The notes: generated from the letters alone by a model not told the origin. Shown: positions 1-12,288, counted from the first letter of the stretch. The stretch: 64,000 bases of DNA from Acorus gramineus (GCA_030737835.1 JAUJYN010000012.1:1022688-1086687), one strand, 5' to 3'. Numbers and translations: made by a program.

Positions 1-380
1 CCAACCACCAATCACTTTTATCATGTTATTGAGAGAACTTTGGTGCCCATTTTCTCATTCACCCAAAATTGGTCTTGAGAATGTAAATATACTACGTTCA
101 TCACCTCAACGAAAGGAACGCAATCCAATGAGTTTCCACTAAAAAATAATTAGTGGAACTCAAATCCATTTTAACCAAGAAATGGTTAAAACCCAATTTT
201 TTTTTCAACAAATAGATGATATAATAATGTAAATCCAAATTAGTTAGAATAAGAATAACATATTTAAATCAAAATAAGAATGTTTGAGAGAGTCATTCCT
301 ATAATCACTTTTGCATTCCGAACGTGATTTGAATTTTTAAAAGTATCTACTTGTTTAATAAAGTACATGCATTCACGAAA
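1..380. other. AT-rich intergenic DNA
   Basis: No coding potential is seen. The only open frames are short and look like chance frames. The stretch leads into a MITE that begins near 381. Confidence 0.5.
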
Positions 381-657
381 GGGCGTTGTTACACCTAGAT
401 CAGTTTCCAGCCCCAATTCCTCCCCTATATGCGTCAATAGAAAATTAACGACGCATATGCTCACATTAATAAGGCATATGCTTTGAAAGAATTTTTTTAT
501 ATTTTCTATAAATGCATCCATGCAATTCATTAGAGTATATGTTTCATTTTTTATAAAAGCATGTACCTCATTAGATGAGGTATACTATTTTTAAAGAATT
601 CAAAACTCATGTAAACTAGAATTAAGACTAAAAATAAGACTGAATGTAATATTATCC
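381..657 (+). mobile_element. Mutator-like MITE, family A, copy 1
   Basis: A 277-bp non-coding element is flanked on both sides by the 9-bp direct repeat ttcacgaaa (372-380 and 658-666), the target-duplication size typical of Mutator-like elements. Its ends are loosely inverted: gggcgttgttacac at the left, and ggataatattac as the reverse complement of the right end. The interior shares the order of words seen in many other segments of this window: CAGCCCCAATT, a central tttctataaatgcat block, a gcatgtacctcattagatg block, and a final gtaaactagaatt block. It has no coding capacity, so it would depend on a transposase supplied from elsewhere. Confidence 0.7.
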
Positions 658-666
658 TTCACGAAA

Positions 667-1900
667 TGTAAATCATATACTCGAATAATTAAAATGAATG
701 AACATCCTCTTTCACTTTCTTTAGTCGAGTGTATAACCTCATTGAATATGATATTTTATTTAAAATTTTATATATTCATGAATGATTGAGTGTATTCTGT
801 GCACTAAAACACGTGCATTTGCCTCGAGATTGTGATTAATCAATCTGATAGGAGCATCTTGGTCCCCCCCCTTTTCCCCACCCCAAAACTTAGCCTCCCC
901 CTCACTTTCTCCATCACAAGGGGATTGTGACAACCTCCCCTGCACAATGCAGCATCACCTCACAGGACATGTACCTCTCAACCTCCCCTTCCCTTTCATT
1001 ACTAATAATACAACCTCCCCTCTCCCCTCCCCCCCCCCCCCCCCCCCCCCCCCCCCAAACAGAGGCCCTTTATTGGCTTGAACGCACATTTAAAATAAAA
1101 ATCATGTACTAGTATCATTTTGTGGAGGAGTGCATGATAGAATACAAGGAGAATAATAAAAACAATTGTCAAGGACACTTTTGACTATAAATGCTATTCA
1201 CTGAATAGCCCTTCCACTCCCAGGAATAAATCAGTCTTATGATAAAGGTTTTAAAGAGTTAAAAAAATATATTATTATAAGAATAAGATTTTTTTTTCTA
1301 CCATTGGATTTAAAAGGTAAAATTTTAATGAGATAGATTATTGTATTAGACATCTGACACTTTTTTAACTCTTATCTCTTCACCTCAACCAAAAACAAAT
1401 TAATAGAGGTGTTGATATAAAAAGAAATATGCATTTAACTGATTCGAGTATATATTTCACTATAAAAATTTATATATATTTGAAGAAAATTTCAAAATAT
1501 GGTAGAGACAGCAAAAATGACCACAAATAATTGTTCCTAATAGTTTCAATTAATAAAACTAGCCAAAAATAAACACAATAAACAAGGAGCTCTCCGAAAA
1601 AGAAAAAAGCCAAACATCATAGGGAGCCAATAACAACAAAAGATCCACTCTTAAACCATATTGACAATTCCCCATAATAAATAAATAAAACTCATTTAGA
1701 AATAGTGAATACTGTGGGAAGAAGAGGGTGGTGGTGCATTATCAAAGCCAACCATTCTTTTCCCTTATTGTACAAAGACCCAACCCAACACAAAGAATAA
1801 TAATAATATAATAATAATATATGAAACCCCCCCTAAATAAAAACACCCATTAAACTATACAATTAAATAAACCAAATCTTCTAAAAAGATATCATTAGAT
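667..1900. other. Intergenic DNA upstream of trihelix gene
   Basis: AT-rich DNA with one C-rich patch (about 865-1065) ending in a 28-C homopolymer at 1029-1056. I see no gene. The last few hundred bases presumably hold the trihelix promoter, but I cannot pick a single TATA box with confidence. Confidence 0.5.
1029..1056 (+). repeat. Poly(C) homopolymer, 28 nt
   Basis: An uninterrupted run of 28 C follows a CCTCCC-rich stretch and precedes aaacagaggccc. The length may not be exact because such runs are prone to sequencing and assembly error. Confidence 0.9.
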
Positions 1901-1934
1901 TACATTTTTTTTTTCATAAACTTGAGCCACCAAA

Positions 1935-1939
<5 letters not shown>

Positions 1940-1965
<26 letters not shown>
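1940..1965 (+). repeat. (CT)n microsatellite in likely 5' UTR of trihelix gene
   Basis: About 13 CT units lie roughly 125 bp upstream of the trihelix start codon, inside a pyrimidine-rich leader. CT/GA repeats in 5' leaders are common in plants and can bind BBR/BPC (GAGA-binding) proteins; a role here is only inference. Confidence 0.8.
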
Positions 1966-2090
1966 TTTATTAGTCTTTCCCTTCTCTTCCAAACCCCTCC
2001 CCTGTCTCTCCCCCCTCCCACCGCCGGTAACCGTTATATCAGTTAACGTTTCCCGCCCTTTTTTTTTTACAATAAAAATCCCACCTTTCG

Positions 2091-5000
2091 ATGTCTCCGG
2101 AGAGACCCACCACCGCCATCAACGGCTACGACGAACCGAACCGCCCGCCGAGGCTCCCCCGGTGGACCCGACAAGAGATTCTCGTGTTGATACAGGGGAA
2201 GAAGGTCGCCGAGAGTCGGGCCAGGCGGAGGGGCGTCCGCGGGCCGGGCGGACCGGGCCCGCCGGTGGAGCCCAAGTGGGCTTCGGTGTCCGCCTACTGT
2301 CGCCGGCACGGGGTCGACCGGGGGCCGGTTCAGTGCCGGAAGAGGTGGAGCAACCTCGCCGGAGACTTCAAGAAGATCAGAGAGTGGGAAGCCCGCGCCG
2401 GCGGCGGTGGTGTGGGTTCGTTTTGGGCGATGAGGAATGATGTGCGGAGGGAGAATCGGTTGCCGGGGTTCTTCGATAGGGAGGTTTATGAGATGCTTGA
2501 TGGGACGGCGGAGGTGGGGGTGGGGGAGGGGGAGGAGGGGGAAAAGAAGGGGGTGGTGGTTGTTGAGAGGGGGGTGGAGGGGGAGGGGGAGGAGGTGGAG
2601 GTGGAGGAGGCGGTGTTCGATAGCGGGAGGACCGCGGCGGAGGACGGGTTGTTCTCGGATTCGGAGGTGGCAGTTGGGGGGGAGGAGGAGGGCCCAGTTG
2701 CGGTGGCGGCGGCGGCCCCCTTATCGGGTAATTTTTTTAAAAAAATATGAAAAATGTTAGCGACAATCATTCCAGTAAAAAAATGCATTCAGTTCATTCA
2801 AGTATATATATTTTAATTTTTATAAAATTATGTGAAAATTTTATGCATGTGTGTGTGCATGCATAATATATATACTTTCAAGAAAAAAATCATAATATGA
2901 ATGTGTGTAGTAGTGATGTTTGATTTTTTGTGTATTAAGGAAGATTTATGATTGATTTTTTTTTTTGGTGTGTTGAATGCAGAGAAGTGCCAACCATTCT
3001 GTGCAGAGGAGGCAGAGCCAGGTAGATTATCTGATGCAATTCAACTGTTATTATTCCCAAATATTTGATTTTTTTTTTAAATTTTGAAATGTTTGCAATG
3101 TTAATTAATCTCATTTCCATTATTTTACTTTGAAATGTTTTGCAATATGAATTAATCTCATTTTGATTTTTTCTTTCTTATGAAATGTTTGCAATATTCA
3201 TTTGTCTCATATTTATTTTTATTTTGAAATGTTTGTAAATTGCAATACAGATTAATCAATTTTTGAGTTCTTTGAGTTGCAAAGAAAGAGACCAAAAAGG
3301 CAGACTTTTTACACTCTTATAAGGTTTCATGGAACTCTGTTTTCTCTCTTCTTTTTGTATTGACATTTGCGTTTATGTAACATTGTATGCCATAAGTCTG
3401 AAATTTCCCAATTATATGGAGTGGATTTAGGTTCATAAACTAGATTAGAGTCTTGACCATGCATGTCATGACATATTGGATACCTTAATATCCATATTTG
3501 CTCCTCAATCATTTTATACGGATATAACATTCGAATTTAGAGGGATTTCAAATAATTTTAGAATAATTGACATGTTTAAATGTGAACATTAAAAGGTTAC
3601 GATCAAGGCTTCAAGGTTTTTTCATGTCCTATGTCTATTTCTAAATCATTTCATATATTCAAATATCGGATAATTTCTGATTTTTCAAATATATAATCGA
3701 CAAACTTATTCTCGACAATGTCCAAATAGATAAAGTGAACAGAGTATGGTAGTTGAATCGTCTTCAATGATTGTCGATACCATCATTGAAGCGAACCCAT
3801 GAATCTGAAAGATCATCCTAATGCATTCGAACTAAGAAATGTTTGAATGAAAGAACAGTGAGGCCATTCATAACCTGAGGTGTCTCATTTAGTACTTGAA
3901 TATCTGATTAAGCTATGGAATCTGGATATGATTCTGAGATAAATTGTAAGATTTAATTTTTTTTTTTTATTGCATTTTGTATTGTCATGGTATGTTCCGA
4001 AAGTCCATCCTGATACATAATTAAAAGTTGATTTTGGTGGACATCAAGAATTTAGTTGTCAGAGGACATGATCAAATTCAATTTGATTTCAGAAGAAAAA
4101 TAAATACATTCTATGTTTGTCTGCTTGCACTGCTGCGAAACATAATTATGTCACATGTATATGTTTTCTTTATATAACTCTTGTTAATGTAGATAGACAG
4201 GTGTGTTCTTATTCTATTATTACTACAACTTCTTCAAAATTTGAGTTGTCAATACAAATTCTTCTTATGTTTCCAAATGGATCAACAAAATCAATATCTG
4301 GTTCATCTTCTTCACTTCCTATAACAACAATTGAAATACTGACGCGGGGATTTGCAAGTTTCAATCTGATCCTGTCACCTCGGTCTCACATGCACCTCTG
4401 GTTATCCCCTTGTTTGGTTTACGAATGGCTTATTCAGACATTAAATATAGTTATGCATGGATAGAAGATAATTAAATCACTTTTTTGTTTGGTTGCTATT
4501 TCATTCTCCATTTTGATAAATTTTTATTTTTTTGTGTTTGTTTTGTTAGAACATGGTTATAGTTTTAGATGAACAAGTAAGAATATACCTACTTCTCCTA
4601 AGTACGGTTATTAGAGTTTGTTCTACCTTATCAAGGTATAACTACAAATATCCATACTAAATAAGCATTTTTTTTTTACCCCGGTTTGGTTCATGGATAT
4701 CTTATTCAGGATAACATGGTTATACAAGGATAGAAGAGAATTGGAAGATTTTTTGTTTGTTTGTTATTCCTTGGTTTCAATATTTTTTTTTTGTCTTTTA
4801 TGCTTGTCTTATTAAAAACTAGTTATAATTTTGGATGAATTATGTAAGAATAAACTGTCTGCCTCCCTAGGTATGGTAATCTATGTTTGTTCTAACTTAT
4901 CAAGATATAATCATAGAGCTATTACAATTTATAAACAAACACATTTTTTTTAAAAACTCGTTCTTCTCTTATTCTTTAAACAAACGGGGATTAAGCATAT

Positions 5001-5434
5001 CCTTTATCCATCCTCTTATTCTAGAAACAAACAAGGGCTATGATGGTAGCATAAACATTACTTCCCATGCACAATTCAGTGAATCACAAGCTTCATAAAC
5101 ATGGAGCCTCATAATTCAAATATCCTGCTCATTTGCAGGTACAACAAATGGAAAGAATTTATCGGAGAATCCCGAAAAGGCCACCACATCAAGAGAAGAA
5201 CAACCACAGAAGCGGAGGCGAATGTCACCAGACGAAGAAATAGATGACAGTTTTTTGCAAAACAGGCTGATCAATGTCTTGGAGCAGAGCAGTCAAATGA
5301 TGACAGCCCAATTGGAGGCTCAGAACATCAACTGCAGATTGGACAGAGAGCAGAGGAAAGAACAGGCGGACGGATTGCTCGGCGTGCTCAACAAACTCGC
5401 CGATGCTCTCAGTAGAATCGCCGACAAATTGTAG
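2091..5434 (+). CDS. ASR3: Trihelix transcription factor, ASR3-like
   Basis: Three exons read by splice site and phase: 2091-2727, 2983-3021 and 5139-5434, giving about 323 residues. The trihelix DNA-binding domain spans about residues 22-125: LPRWTRQEILVLI, then PKWASVS, QCRKRWSNLAGDFKKI and FWAMRNDVRRE. Its tryptophans at 25, 63 and 86 are the expected helix-core residues. An acidic Glu/Gly-rich linker follows (about 140-195). The C-terminal exon encodes a basic patch and a predicted coiled coil (about 265-323) that in this family serves oligomerisation. The domain sequence and length match Arabidopsis ASR3 (At2g33550), a trihelix repressor that tempers immune gene expression; that role is transferred by homology. 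The first exon is very GC-rich. Intron 2 (2.1 kb) contains degenerate hAT-like and Tourist-like sequence. AATAAA lies at 5539. The 39-nt middle exon is the least certain part. Confidence 0.86.
3443..3708 (+). mobile_element. Degenerate hAT-like MITE in trihelix intron 2
   Basis: This intron segment follows the same order of words as the intact element at 55026-55494: ttaatatccatat, acggatat, ataattgacatgtttaaat, aaatatcggata and tttctgatttttc, ending at aatcgacaaactta where the intact copy has aattgacaggctta. The ends are eroded and I see no clean target duplication, so it is an old copy. Confidence 0.5.
4404..5037 (+). mobile_element. Tourist/Harbinger-like MITE, partly duplicated, in trihelix intron 2
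   Basis: The left end reads ccccttgtttggtttacg and the right end reads aaacaaacaaggg, forming a short inverted repeat. Inside, a roughly 270-bp module occurs twice head to tail: gcttattcagacattaaata / atggatagaaga from about 4404, and tcttattcaggataac / aaggatagaaga from about 4679. Each is followed by similar ttgttagaac/ttattaaaaac and atcaag(g/a)tataa words. It is non-coding. Confidence 0.5.
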
Positions 5435-5538
5435 CGAAATGCGTCGCAGTATGTATTGTAGAGGGTAGATGAAGAGCTGTGGATGTTGTAGATTGAGGGA
5501 TTGCTGTGATTCTTTGCATGGATGAGGTGTTATTGAGA

Positions 5539-5544
5539 AATAAA
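5539..5544 (+). terminator. Candidate poly(A) signal AATAAA of trihelix gene
   Basis: AATAAA lies 105 bp after the trihelix stop codon, a normal plant 3' UTR distance. A long A tract follows near 5623. Confidence 0.5.
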
Positions 5545-6499
5545 GAGGGAAGCTGACTATATAGGTCCATTTCAGTGTCATATTAAGTTTTCAAAGCATT
5601 CTATTATTGAAGTCGATTGTCGCAAAAAAAAAAAAAAATGGTATACAACACACACACTAAATTATAGTTGATTTATGGCACTCTTGAGAGTAGTTTTAAT
5701 CATAACCATAGTCACAGAGTTTGTAAATATTGGGCAAGGATTTCATTTGATATTTTAACTGTGTTTTTGTAAATTATATGGGCAAAAAGAAAAAAAAATT
5801 AAATAAGTAAAAACTTGATTAATTTTGTGACTCAATCTCATGTGGACCAATCTTTAATTGATAATGTCTATATCAAAATCTATAAGATGACATGTTATCT
5901 TGTGATTGATTGGTAATTGGGTGTACAGATATATAATTTTTTTGGGTCATTGGATCAGCCCTCATAGTACCAAAAAAACAGAGATAATTAAATTGTTTTG
6001 TAGTTATATTCCAATCTTTTTAGCATGTAAAATAAACATGACTTTTTTTTTCCTTTTACATCAATGTGAATAAGGTGAAAAATTAGAGCTAATTTTTTAA
6101 GTTACAAAGTGGTGGTAACCATCCAAATTAAATAGATGCCCTGAAATACGAAGATATTAATCGCACAATTCAACGAACACAGATATTTGTTTGATACAAA
6201 TAAGTTCGAAGTACTCTGTGACTGTGATCTCAACCTGGCAAGGGTTTTGCCAAACACCATGTTTACATGTTCTTTTCTCAGTGGAGGCCAATATGAAATT
6301 GGCCTATAACCACAGCAAAAACTGCTCAACAGAAACCAAATATTTATCATCTAATATCATCAAATGTTTCCAGTGAGACAACCAGTATCATAAACCATCC
6401 ATCATGATCACATGTAAAACTGTGACAGATGCTGAAAGGAAAACAAGCAATAGATTAATAAGTACCAGGGTCTACAACATATCCACAGCTTCCAGCAAA
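5545..6499. other. Intergenic DNA between converging genes
   Basis: The trihelix gene and the TSSC4 gene converge here. The DNA is AT-rich, with no further gene seen; it should hold both 3' UTRs. Confidence 0.5.
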
Positions 6500-9203
6500 T
6501 CAAGAAGCAAGATCATCTGATTCAAAGCCTGCCTTCGACCGATATTGCCGTGCTGGTTTTCGTGAGCTTCCATGTTGCTCTGTCATGGAAGTTTCCAAAT
6601 CATCTTCCTCCATTGCATTCACTTCACTTTCTTCCACTTCGCCAACAGCAATGCTAGTGGAAGGCACAGTGGCATGAGCTGGCTTTCTGCATTGCAAATC
6701 ATTCATCAATACATCACTTGCTTTCTTGCGAGGAGTAAATGTTACTGATTTTGGGAGTTCTACAGGGCCATCCATCTGCATCTCTGCAGATGACCCCTTC
6801 AACATATTGCGGAAGACATCAAAAGCATGCAGGTTGGATAGTTCATCGTCTTCCTCCACGGAGTCGAATGTATAATGGGTGTATTTGGAGGGATTTCTTA
6901 TGTAGTCCGGAACAACATGGGTATCTTCTTTGGGCGTTGCTTCCATTGATTCTGTGACTAAAAATGAATCATAGGTCTGTTTGGATTCTTGTTTTTGGTT
7001 ATCTTCGGATGTTTTGTCGAATCTGACACGTTTATTGGTCTTGGACTCGAGCATTGGGCCCTCTTTTCTTTTCAGAATGGACTTCAAGTTCATACCATTT
7101 TCCATTGCTCTGGCTTGAGAATTGGTTGTATGAGGACCAGAGCTTCTGAGTTCGTCTTTGTCTTCTTTGAGCCTGGCCTTTGCAGCAGAGAGATCTGCAC
7201 GAGGATCCTTGTTATGTTGGACTTCGTCACACCCATCGTTGTAAGGATCGGAGATTATGTTGTGGAAGTTTAAAAAGGCTCCTTGATCCTTAACGTCACT
7301 CATGTAAACACGGTCGCTCTCTTCCTCCTTGCAAAAAGCAAGTTTATCGAACTCGTCTTCTTCATCCTGCCAAACATAGGAAAACATTTTTAGTCATGTG
7401 GTAACTTGAAAGATGGTAAAATTGAAAGAGAATGTTTTAAAAAATCCAAGGTGACAAACGAAAAAAAATGCAATTATAACAACTCATTTGTAACTGGTTA
7501 CACATCCATCTCGCCCAATGACATCAATGTGGTTCCAAGAATATGTCATAAAGGAGAAGCTTAGTTCTAGTAGTCAGACAAGTCCCGCAAATAATGTTTG
7601 ATAAACAAAAAACACATGATTTTCAAAAATTGTCCAATAAACATGGATTAAATAATTTCACCTAAAGAAACTTAATTGCAACTGAAACAATAATATGTAT
7701 ACAGCCATGTGTCAGCATTGGACATATCTGAGGCTCATCGTTACCTGATCGTTTATTATTACGATGCAATGAGAAGGCTGACATGTACCAACCAAAACCA
7801 CTTATACAATATATTTCAACATAATTACCAGACCAATGCATGCCATCAAAGAATAATACTTAAGTTGTTACACCAGAGCAGAAATTAAAAAAAAAAAACA
7901 GGAAATTCATCAACCAAAACAAAACAAGAAAAAGGTCACCAGAGTGTTTTTATTTTCAGTTCCATCACCATCATATTCCATAGCCATACCTTTCTTCCTA
8001 TGGATTCACAGTCAGTTATTTAAAAACAAATCCAAAGTTCATTCTTGCACACTCTCATTTACTTTACTAACATTTCCTTCGTGTCCTCTGAAAACCTACC
8101 CTCTGTATAAACAAACACCATTAATCGTAACCGACTTTCCACCACAACTCTGATCCAGTTGACGCCTCCCAAAAACAGGCACAGTGAGCCTTCCATCCCC
8201 CTCGGATCCCTTTAAAAATTCCAGCCTACAAACCTACCTATGCTTCTATAATTCAATTAATTATGATAAGGGTAGTGTTGAAAAACAACTTTGGATGATT
8301 ACTTAACCTAAATGTGTTTCCAAGCGCCTCATGCAGTGCCAGTTTTTGAAGAGAGCAAAAAACAGGGAAAAACATGAACTTTTCAAGAATCTAACAAAAG
8401 TATGCTTCCTGAAATCTATAACCAAAAGCAGCTTTAAGTGAAAAGCTCCTTTTTGAACCCGTTTGCAAACGCCGCCTAATACAAACAGATGCTAATTTCA
8501 TATTGCCACCCCACAACAGAAGACCAAGGAACACCATCAGAACTTCCATAATCACATATTTCAGAATAACTGAATATATGGGTTTCTATGTGTCTTAACA
8601 CGATGCGTAGAATCAAAACCATCTCTTCCTTTCTACACAAAACAAATCAAACATTAGAGTAATTCCACCCCAATATTAAGAATCTACGACCAAACAAAAC
8701 CCCATAAGCTCTTCTTTTCAATATAAAAACAAAACAACAGAAACCCTAAAAATTTTTGACACAATTCAACTATTAAGATTCAAAAAACACACAAAAAAAT
8801 TAACTTTCAGAGAAAACCCAATCAAACCCACCTCGTGATCGAGCGTCGAATCGAGCCCGACCGACGACCTGATCTCCCACTCCTCCCTCTCCTCCTCACC
8901 CACCAGTCCATCTCCACCGCCTCCGGCATCGCCGCCGTCATCATCGTCGCTGCCGATCTCGTCGACGTCCTCCTCGAATTCCTTCTTCTTCCTCTGCCTC
9001 CAGCAGGGACCATCGAAGGAGGACGACAGGGGGGTCTCCTCCCGGTCGGACCCCTCTCGCTTGCTCTCCCGATCCCACTCGTTCCGCTCGACCTCGCCGT
9101 CGCTCACCGACCACGACGAGACCGGGAAAGCCGATTTGGGGACCGCCTCGAACAGCTTCGATCCGAAGAGACGGTCGACCCGGGCCTTGAAACTGTCATC
9201 CAT
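6500..9203 (-). CDS. TSSC4: TSSC4-family protein (U5 snRNP assembly factor)
   Basis: Two exons on the minus strand, 9203-8832 and 7366-6500, join in phase 0 across a 1465-bp GT-AG intron to give about 412 residues. The start MDDSFKARVDRLFGSKLF is the typical N-terminus of plant TSSC4-like proteins. The family signature lies at about residues 276-289 (VPDYIRNPSKYTHY), followed by an acidic stretch. Asp/Glu-rich, low-complexity segments fill the first 120 residues. In animals TSSC4 chaperones U5 snRNP and tri-snRNP assembly; the same nuclear splicing role is inferred for plants. A SILK word (220-223) followed by RVRF (237-240) resembles the two-part docking site of protein phosphatase 1. The coding start sits in a GC-rich leader; the opposite-strand frames over exon 1 are shadows. 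Confidence 0.82.
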
Positions 9204-9531
9204 GGGAGATCTCTCGATCGAAGATTTCGTTTGCAGGGCTTCTGTGTTTCGCCCTAGTTTTTAAAAGCTATTTTTTTTTTTTTCCGATCACCGACTCATC
9301 TGCAGTTGATTTTAAAGCTTATGATGTTTTGCGCATCCGGATCGGCCCGAAATGAGGATAGATGGGCTCACTTTTTTTGGCCCATGTTGAGCTTGTATCC
9401 ACGTAGGAAAATGATGCATCCAGCACTTGCAACCTCTCTTACAATTCACATCGATTTTTTTTTATTATACACTACTTCATTGAAATGCAATTATATGAAA
9501 TGATGTATAATTGTATATATTAAGATATAAT
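9204..9531. promoter_or_regulatory. Upstream region of TSSC4 gene
   Basis: 328 bp lie between the TSSC4 start codon and the left end of a gypsy LTR at 9532. Any promoter retained before meeting the retroelement must sit here. On the minus strand a CTAGGGC-containing leader lies just upstream of the ATG. No clear TATA box is identified. Confidence 0.4.
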
Positions 9532-11764
9532 TGTAATAGCCCGGATCCTCTTATGCCGACTTATGCTAATATTTATGTGTTTGGATTGCAAAATAGGATG
9601 TTTATGTTATTAAGCTTTTTGTCCTCATTATTATTGAAGCCTTGCATTTGGTTACATTTTCAGAAAGCACCTTCGAGGCATAATTGGATTTTGCGCTAAA
9701 CATATGAAGTCTTCATTTTTGAGTTATCTCTCATATAAAATTAGTTTGGTGTCATTTGGAGCTATATTAGAAAAGTTATGGCTATTTTACCGTTTATGCC
9801 CATAGAAGAAGAAATTGCGAGGTCTTCTGTTTGTCGTTATTTTTAATATAGTTGGAGGCTTCTTTTGATCTTGGTCTAGACATAGAAGTTGTAGATATTT
9901 TCGTTACCTTTCCAACAGAAGTTTAATCATTTGAAGTGGACTCTCCTACAACAAGTTTAATCGTTTATGCGCAGGTTATTAAGGAAGGGTACTTTGGTAA
10001 TTTTAGCGGATTTATAAATTTCATTTTATGATAGGTGAGTCGGTGGTGGTGGTGGTTATATATGTGAGAGAGGGAGAGTCGTCCGAGATCAATTGAGGGA
10101 AAATAAAAATGGGAAAAATTAGGAAAAGCTTCGTGGAATATTTTTTATGTCATACTGGGTAAGGATTCTTGTTCTTTTCATCGTTATTCTTCATCTAGGG
10201 TTGTTCTATTTTAGTTCTAAATTAAAAATTGTGATTTGGGACTGAAATATGAATTTGTTTTTGGGGCTGGGTAAATAAGAATTGGAGAGTTATTTTGATT
10301 GCGTTAACTTAGGGTTTGTATTTAGGACATCGGATTTGATTTGGGGGAAACTGAGAATTTCTTGATTATTAGAATTATATGTTAGTATCTGATTGAGATT
10401 ATATTTTTATCAGTGGATTTCCTCTCTGCCTGTTTTAAGAGTTGGAATAGGGTGAGTCCAGTTTGAGGCGGTGAATTGCGAGGTAAGTACCCCGATTGAC
10501 ATTTGTTGGTCCTACATTCCATTCCATGTGGTATTGTTATAAGTGACCCAATATTTGTGTTTGTTATTTCCAATTCCGCGCTTCATTGTTGTTTCTTATC
10601 ATCTCTGATATTGTTTGATATTCAAAACTGTTTTTATCCCTATTTATTCGTGAAACAACTATTGTCGGTTACTATACTATATTGTTGAGACCCAGAATTA
10701 TTCATGTCACCTTTATTAATTAGAATTGTTTTTCATTGAGGCTTGCTTCATATTTATCCACTATAATTCAATTATCATTCGAGAGTGTGGTTTATGTTAT
10801 CCCAGTTCATATTAGTCTTTGAAGTGTCATTATTGAGGTTTGCTTCGTGATTCATCATCATTATCTAATCGTTGTCATTTATCATTGTTCTAGACAGTTT
10901 TCGAGAGTTACTAAATCTATAGTTGATTTGTGAGCCTTCTTTTGATCATGATGTATCCATCCCAGTGTCTTGCCATTGATCTATGATCTGCATGGTCGTG
11001 CTGTCCAACCATGAAGCCTTGTACTGTGTTTGTTTCATTGCTTTTATATTACCTCTTGAATTCGTATTCTTGGAGTTGGATGACCATAGACCTTACAGTG
11101 AGGGTTGAGGATTACCTCCCCAGCGCGCATGAGTACGTACGGTCCAGCGAGGGGGACTTGAGAATACCCTGCCGTGCCTGGACGTTCCGAGGGCCAGGTA
11201 GCGATTCCGCGGTGGACGTTCCGAGGGCCACACGCGAGAGGTATAGATGTGGACATCCCGGACATAGGGGCCGAGATGGGGTCATGTAGATGGTCTATCC
11301 GGCGCTTCAGTCATTCAGGAGCCAGAGTTGTGATTCCCTTATCATTCTTGTAAAGTTGTGACATCTCGAGTGCCATCAATGAGTTAATTGACCTTCTTTG
11401 CTTGATGGGTGATTTCAGAGTATGTGCCTTCAGTCCAGTGATAATGCTTCTTGATGATATTTATTGGTCCTATCACTTGTGATGTGTTCGTTTGAGCTAT
11501 TCATTCCTATTTTTATATATCAGCGATGTATTTGTTCTCCACTGATGATCATAGAGTGTTTTCATGTGTTATTATGCTTTGACCTGATGTTGACGAAGCT
11601 TGACTTTGATGTCATCCTTGTTTTCCTTATGCGTGGAATGTCTGGGTTGCTTACTGAGCATCTTTCGTTCATTCTATTCTATTTTCCTGTTTTTTGCAGA
11701 GTAGAGGCGGGGGTTCCTGGGCGTTGACTTTGTCTTCTTTTGGGGGTCACGTCCAGTTGGTGAT

Positions 11765-11808
<44 letters not shown>

Positions 11809-12127
11809 ATATTGTTGATGTTTTGGATCTGTATATGATTATTTTTTGTAGAGGCTGGTCTAGTGAACCATGCCTATGTTAAAATGCTCTATATATATGG
11901 ATGACTGTATATGAGGTGTGTTAGATGCTCTGTTGACTGCTTAAACTTTCCTGGGTGAGTTTATATAGGTGATTATATATTTCTTGATGATTATATGTTA
12001 TCCCAGGGTTGTTACCAGATGAGTTTATATAGGGTGGTTATTTCGATATTTTTTTTATATAAAAGAATGGTGAGTTTTGAGGCACGTGGCGTGCACGTGT
12101 CGAGGGTTTGGGACACGGGCCGTCACA
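9532..12127 (+). mobile_element. Ty3/gypsy (Tekay/Del-type) 5' LTR, about 2.6 kb
   Basis: The left end TGTAATAGCCCG and right end CGGGCCGTCACA are inverted repeats differing by transitions, the usual TG...CA LTR ends. A primer-binding site follows 2 bp later. Such long LTRs with GGCCCG ends are typical of Tekay/Del chromoviruses. A TATA-like ttatatatgtgagag near 10055 could be the LTR promoter. The LTR contains a direct repeat of TGGACGTTCCGAGGGCCA (11179-11196, 11213-11230) and a (TA)n run. No second matching LTR lies in the window, so target duplication and insertion age cannot be read. Confidence 0.75.
11768..11806 (+). repeat. (TA)n microsatellite inside gypsy LTR
   Basis: About 19 TA units lie within the LTR, followed by atggatattgttgatg. 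Confidence 0.85.
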
Positions 12128-12129
12128 GT

Positions 12130-12147
12130 TGGTATCAGAGCCTAGGT
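12130..12147 (+). other. Retrotransposon primer-binding site (tRNA-iMet)
   Basis: TGGTATCAGAGC is complementary to the 3' end of plant initiator methionine tRNA, the standard primer for many plant LTR elements. Its position 2 bp after the CA end of the LTR fixes the LTR boundary and shows the element reads left to right. Confidence 0.88.
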
Positions 12148-12288
12148 TAGGCCTCATTGAGTCAATTGAGGATTTAAGCGGAAGTTCAACAGAGCAATAG
12201 CATAGGGTTAGATGTCTAGAATCATATACAGAGCATTTTGGGATAAGAGAAATTGTCTTAATTTATATGATGTGTTTTGTAGGCTTCC

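Noticed and set aside
927-1112. Proline-rich open frame over the poly(C) tract
   Set aside because: It exists only because a C homopolymer encodes proline in every frame; no homology or codon pattern.
1922-2440. Open frame starting in the CT repeat and overlapping the trihelix exon
   Set aside because: Shadow of the GC-rich trihelix exon in another frame; the 2091 frame carries the recognisable DNA-binding domain.
2437-2788. Arg/Gly-rich plus frame and Ser/Thr/Pro minus frame
   Set aside because: Shadows of the Glu/Gly-rich coding tail of trihelix exon 1.
8835-9264. Plus-strand frames over TSSC4 exon 1
   Set aside because: The minus strand encodes the conserved TSSC4 start and splices in phase to exon 2; the plus frames have no recognisable domain.
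11011-11289. 92-residue frame in the gypsy LTR
   Set aside because: Lies wholly inside the LTR, which is non-coding in this class.
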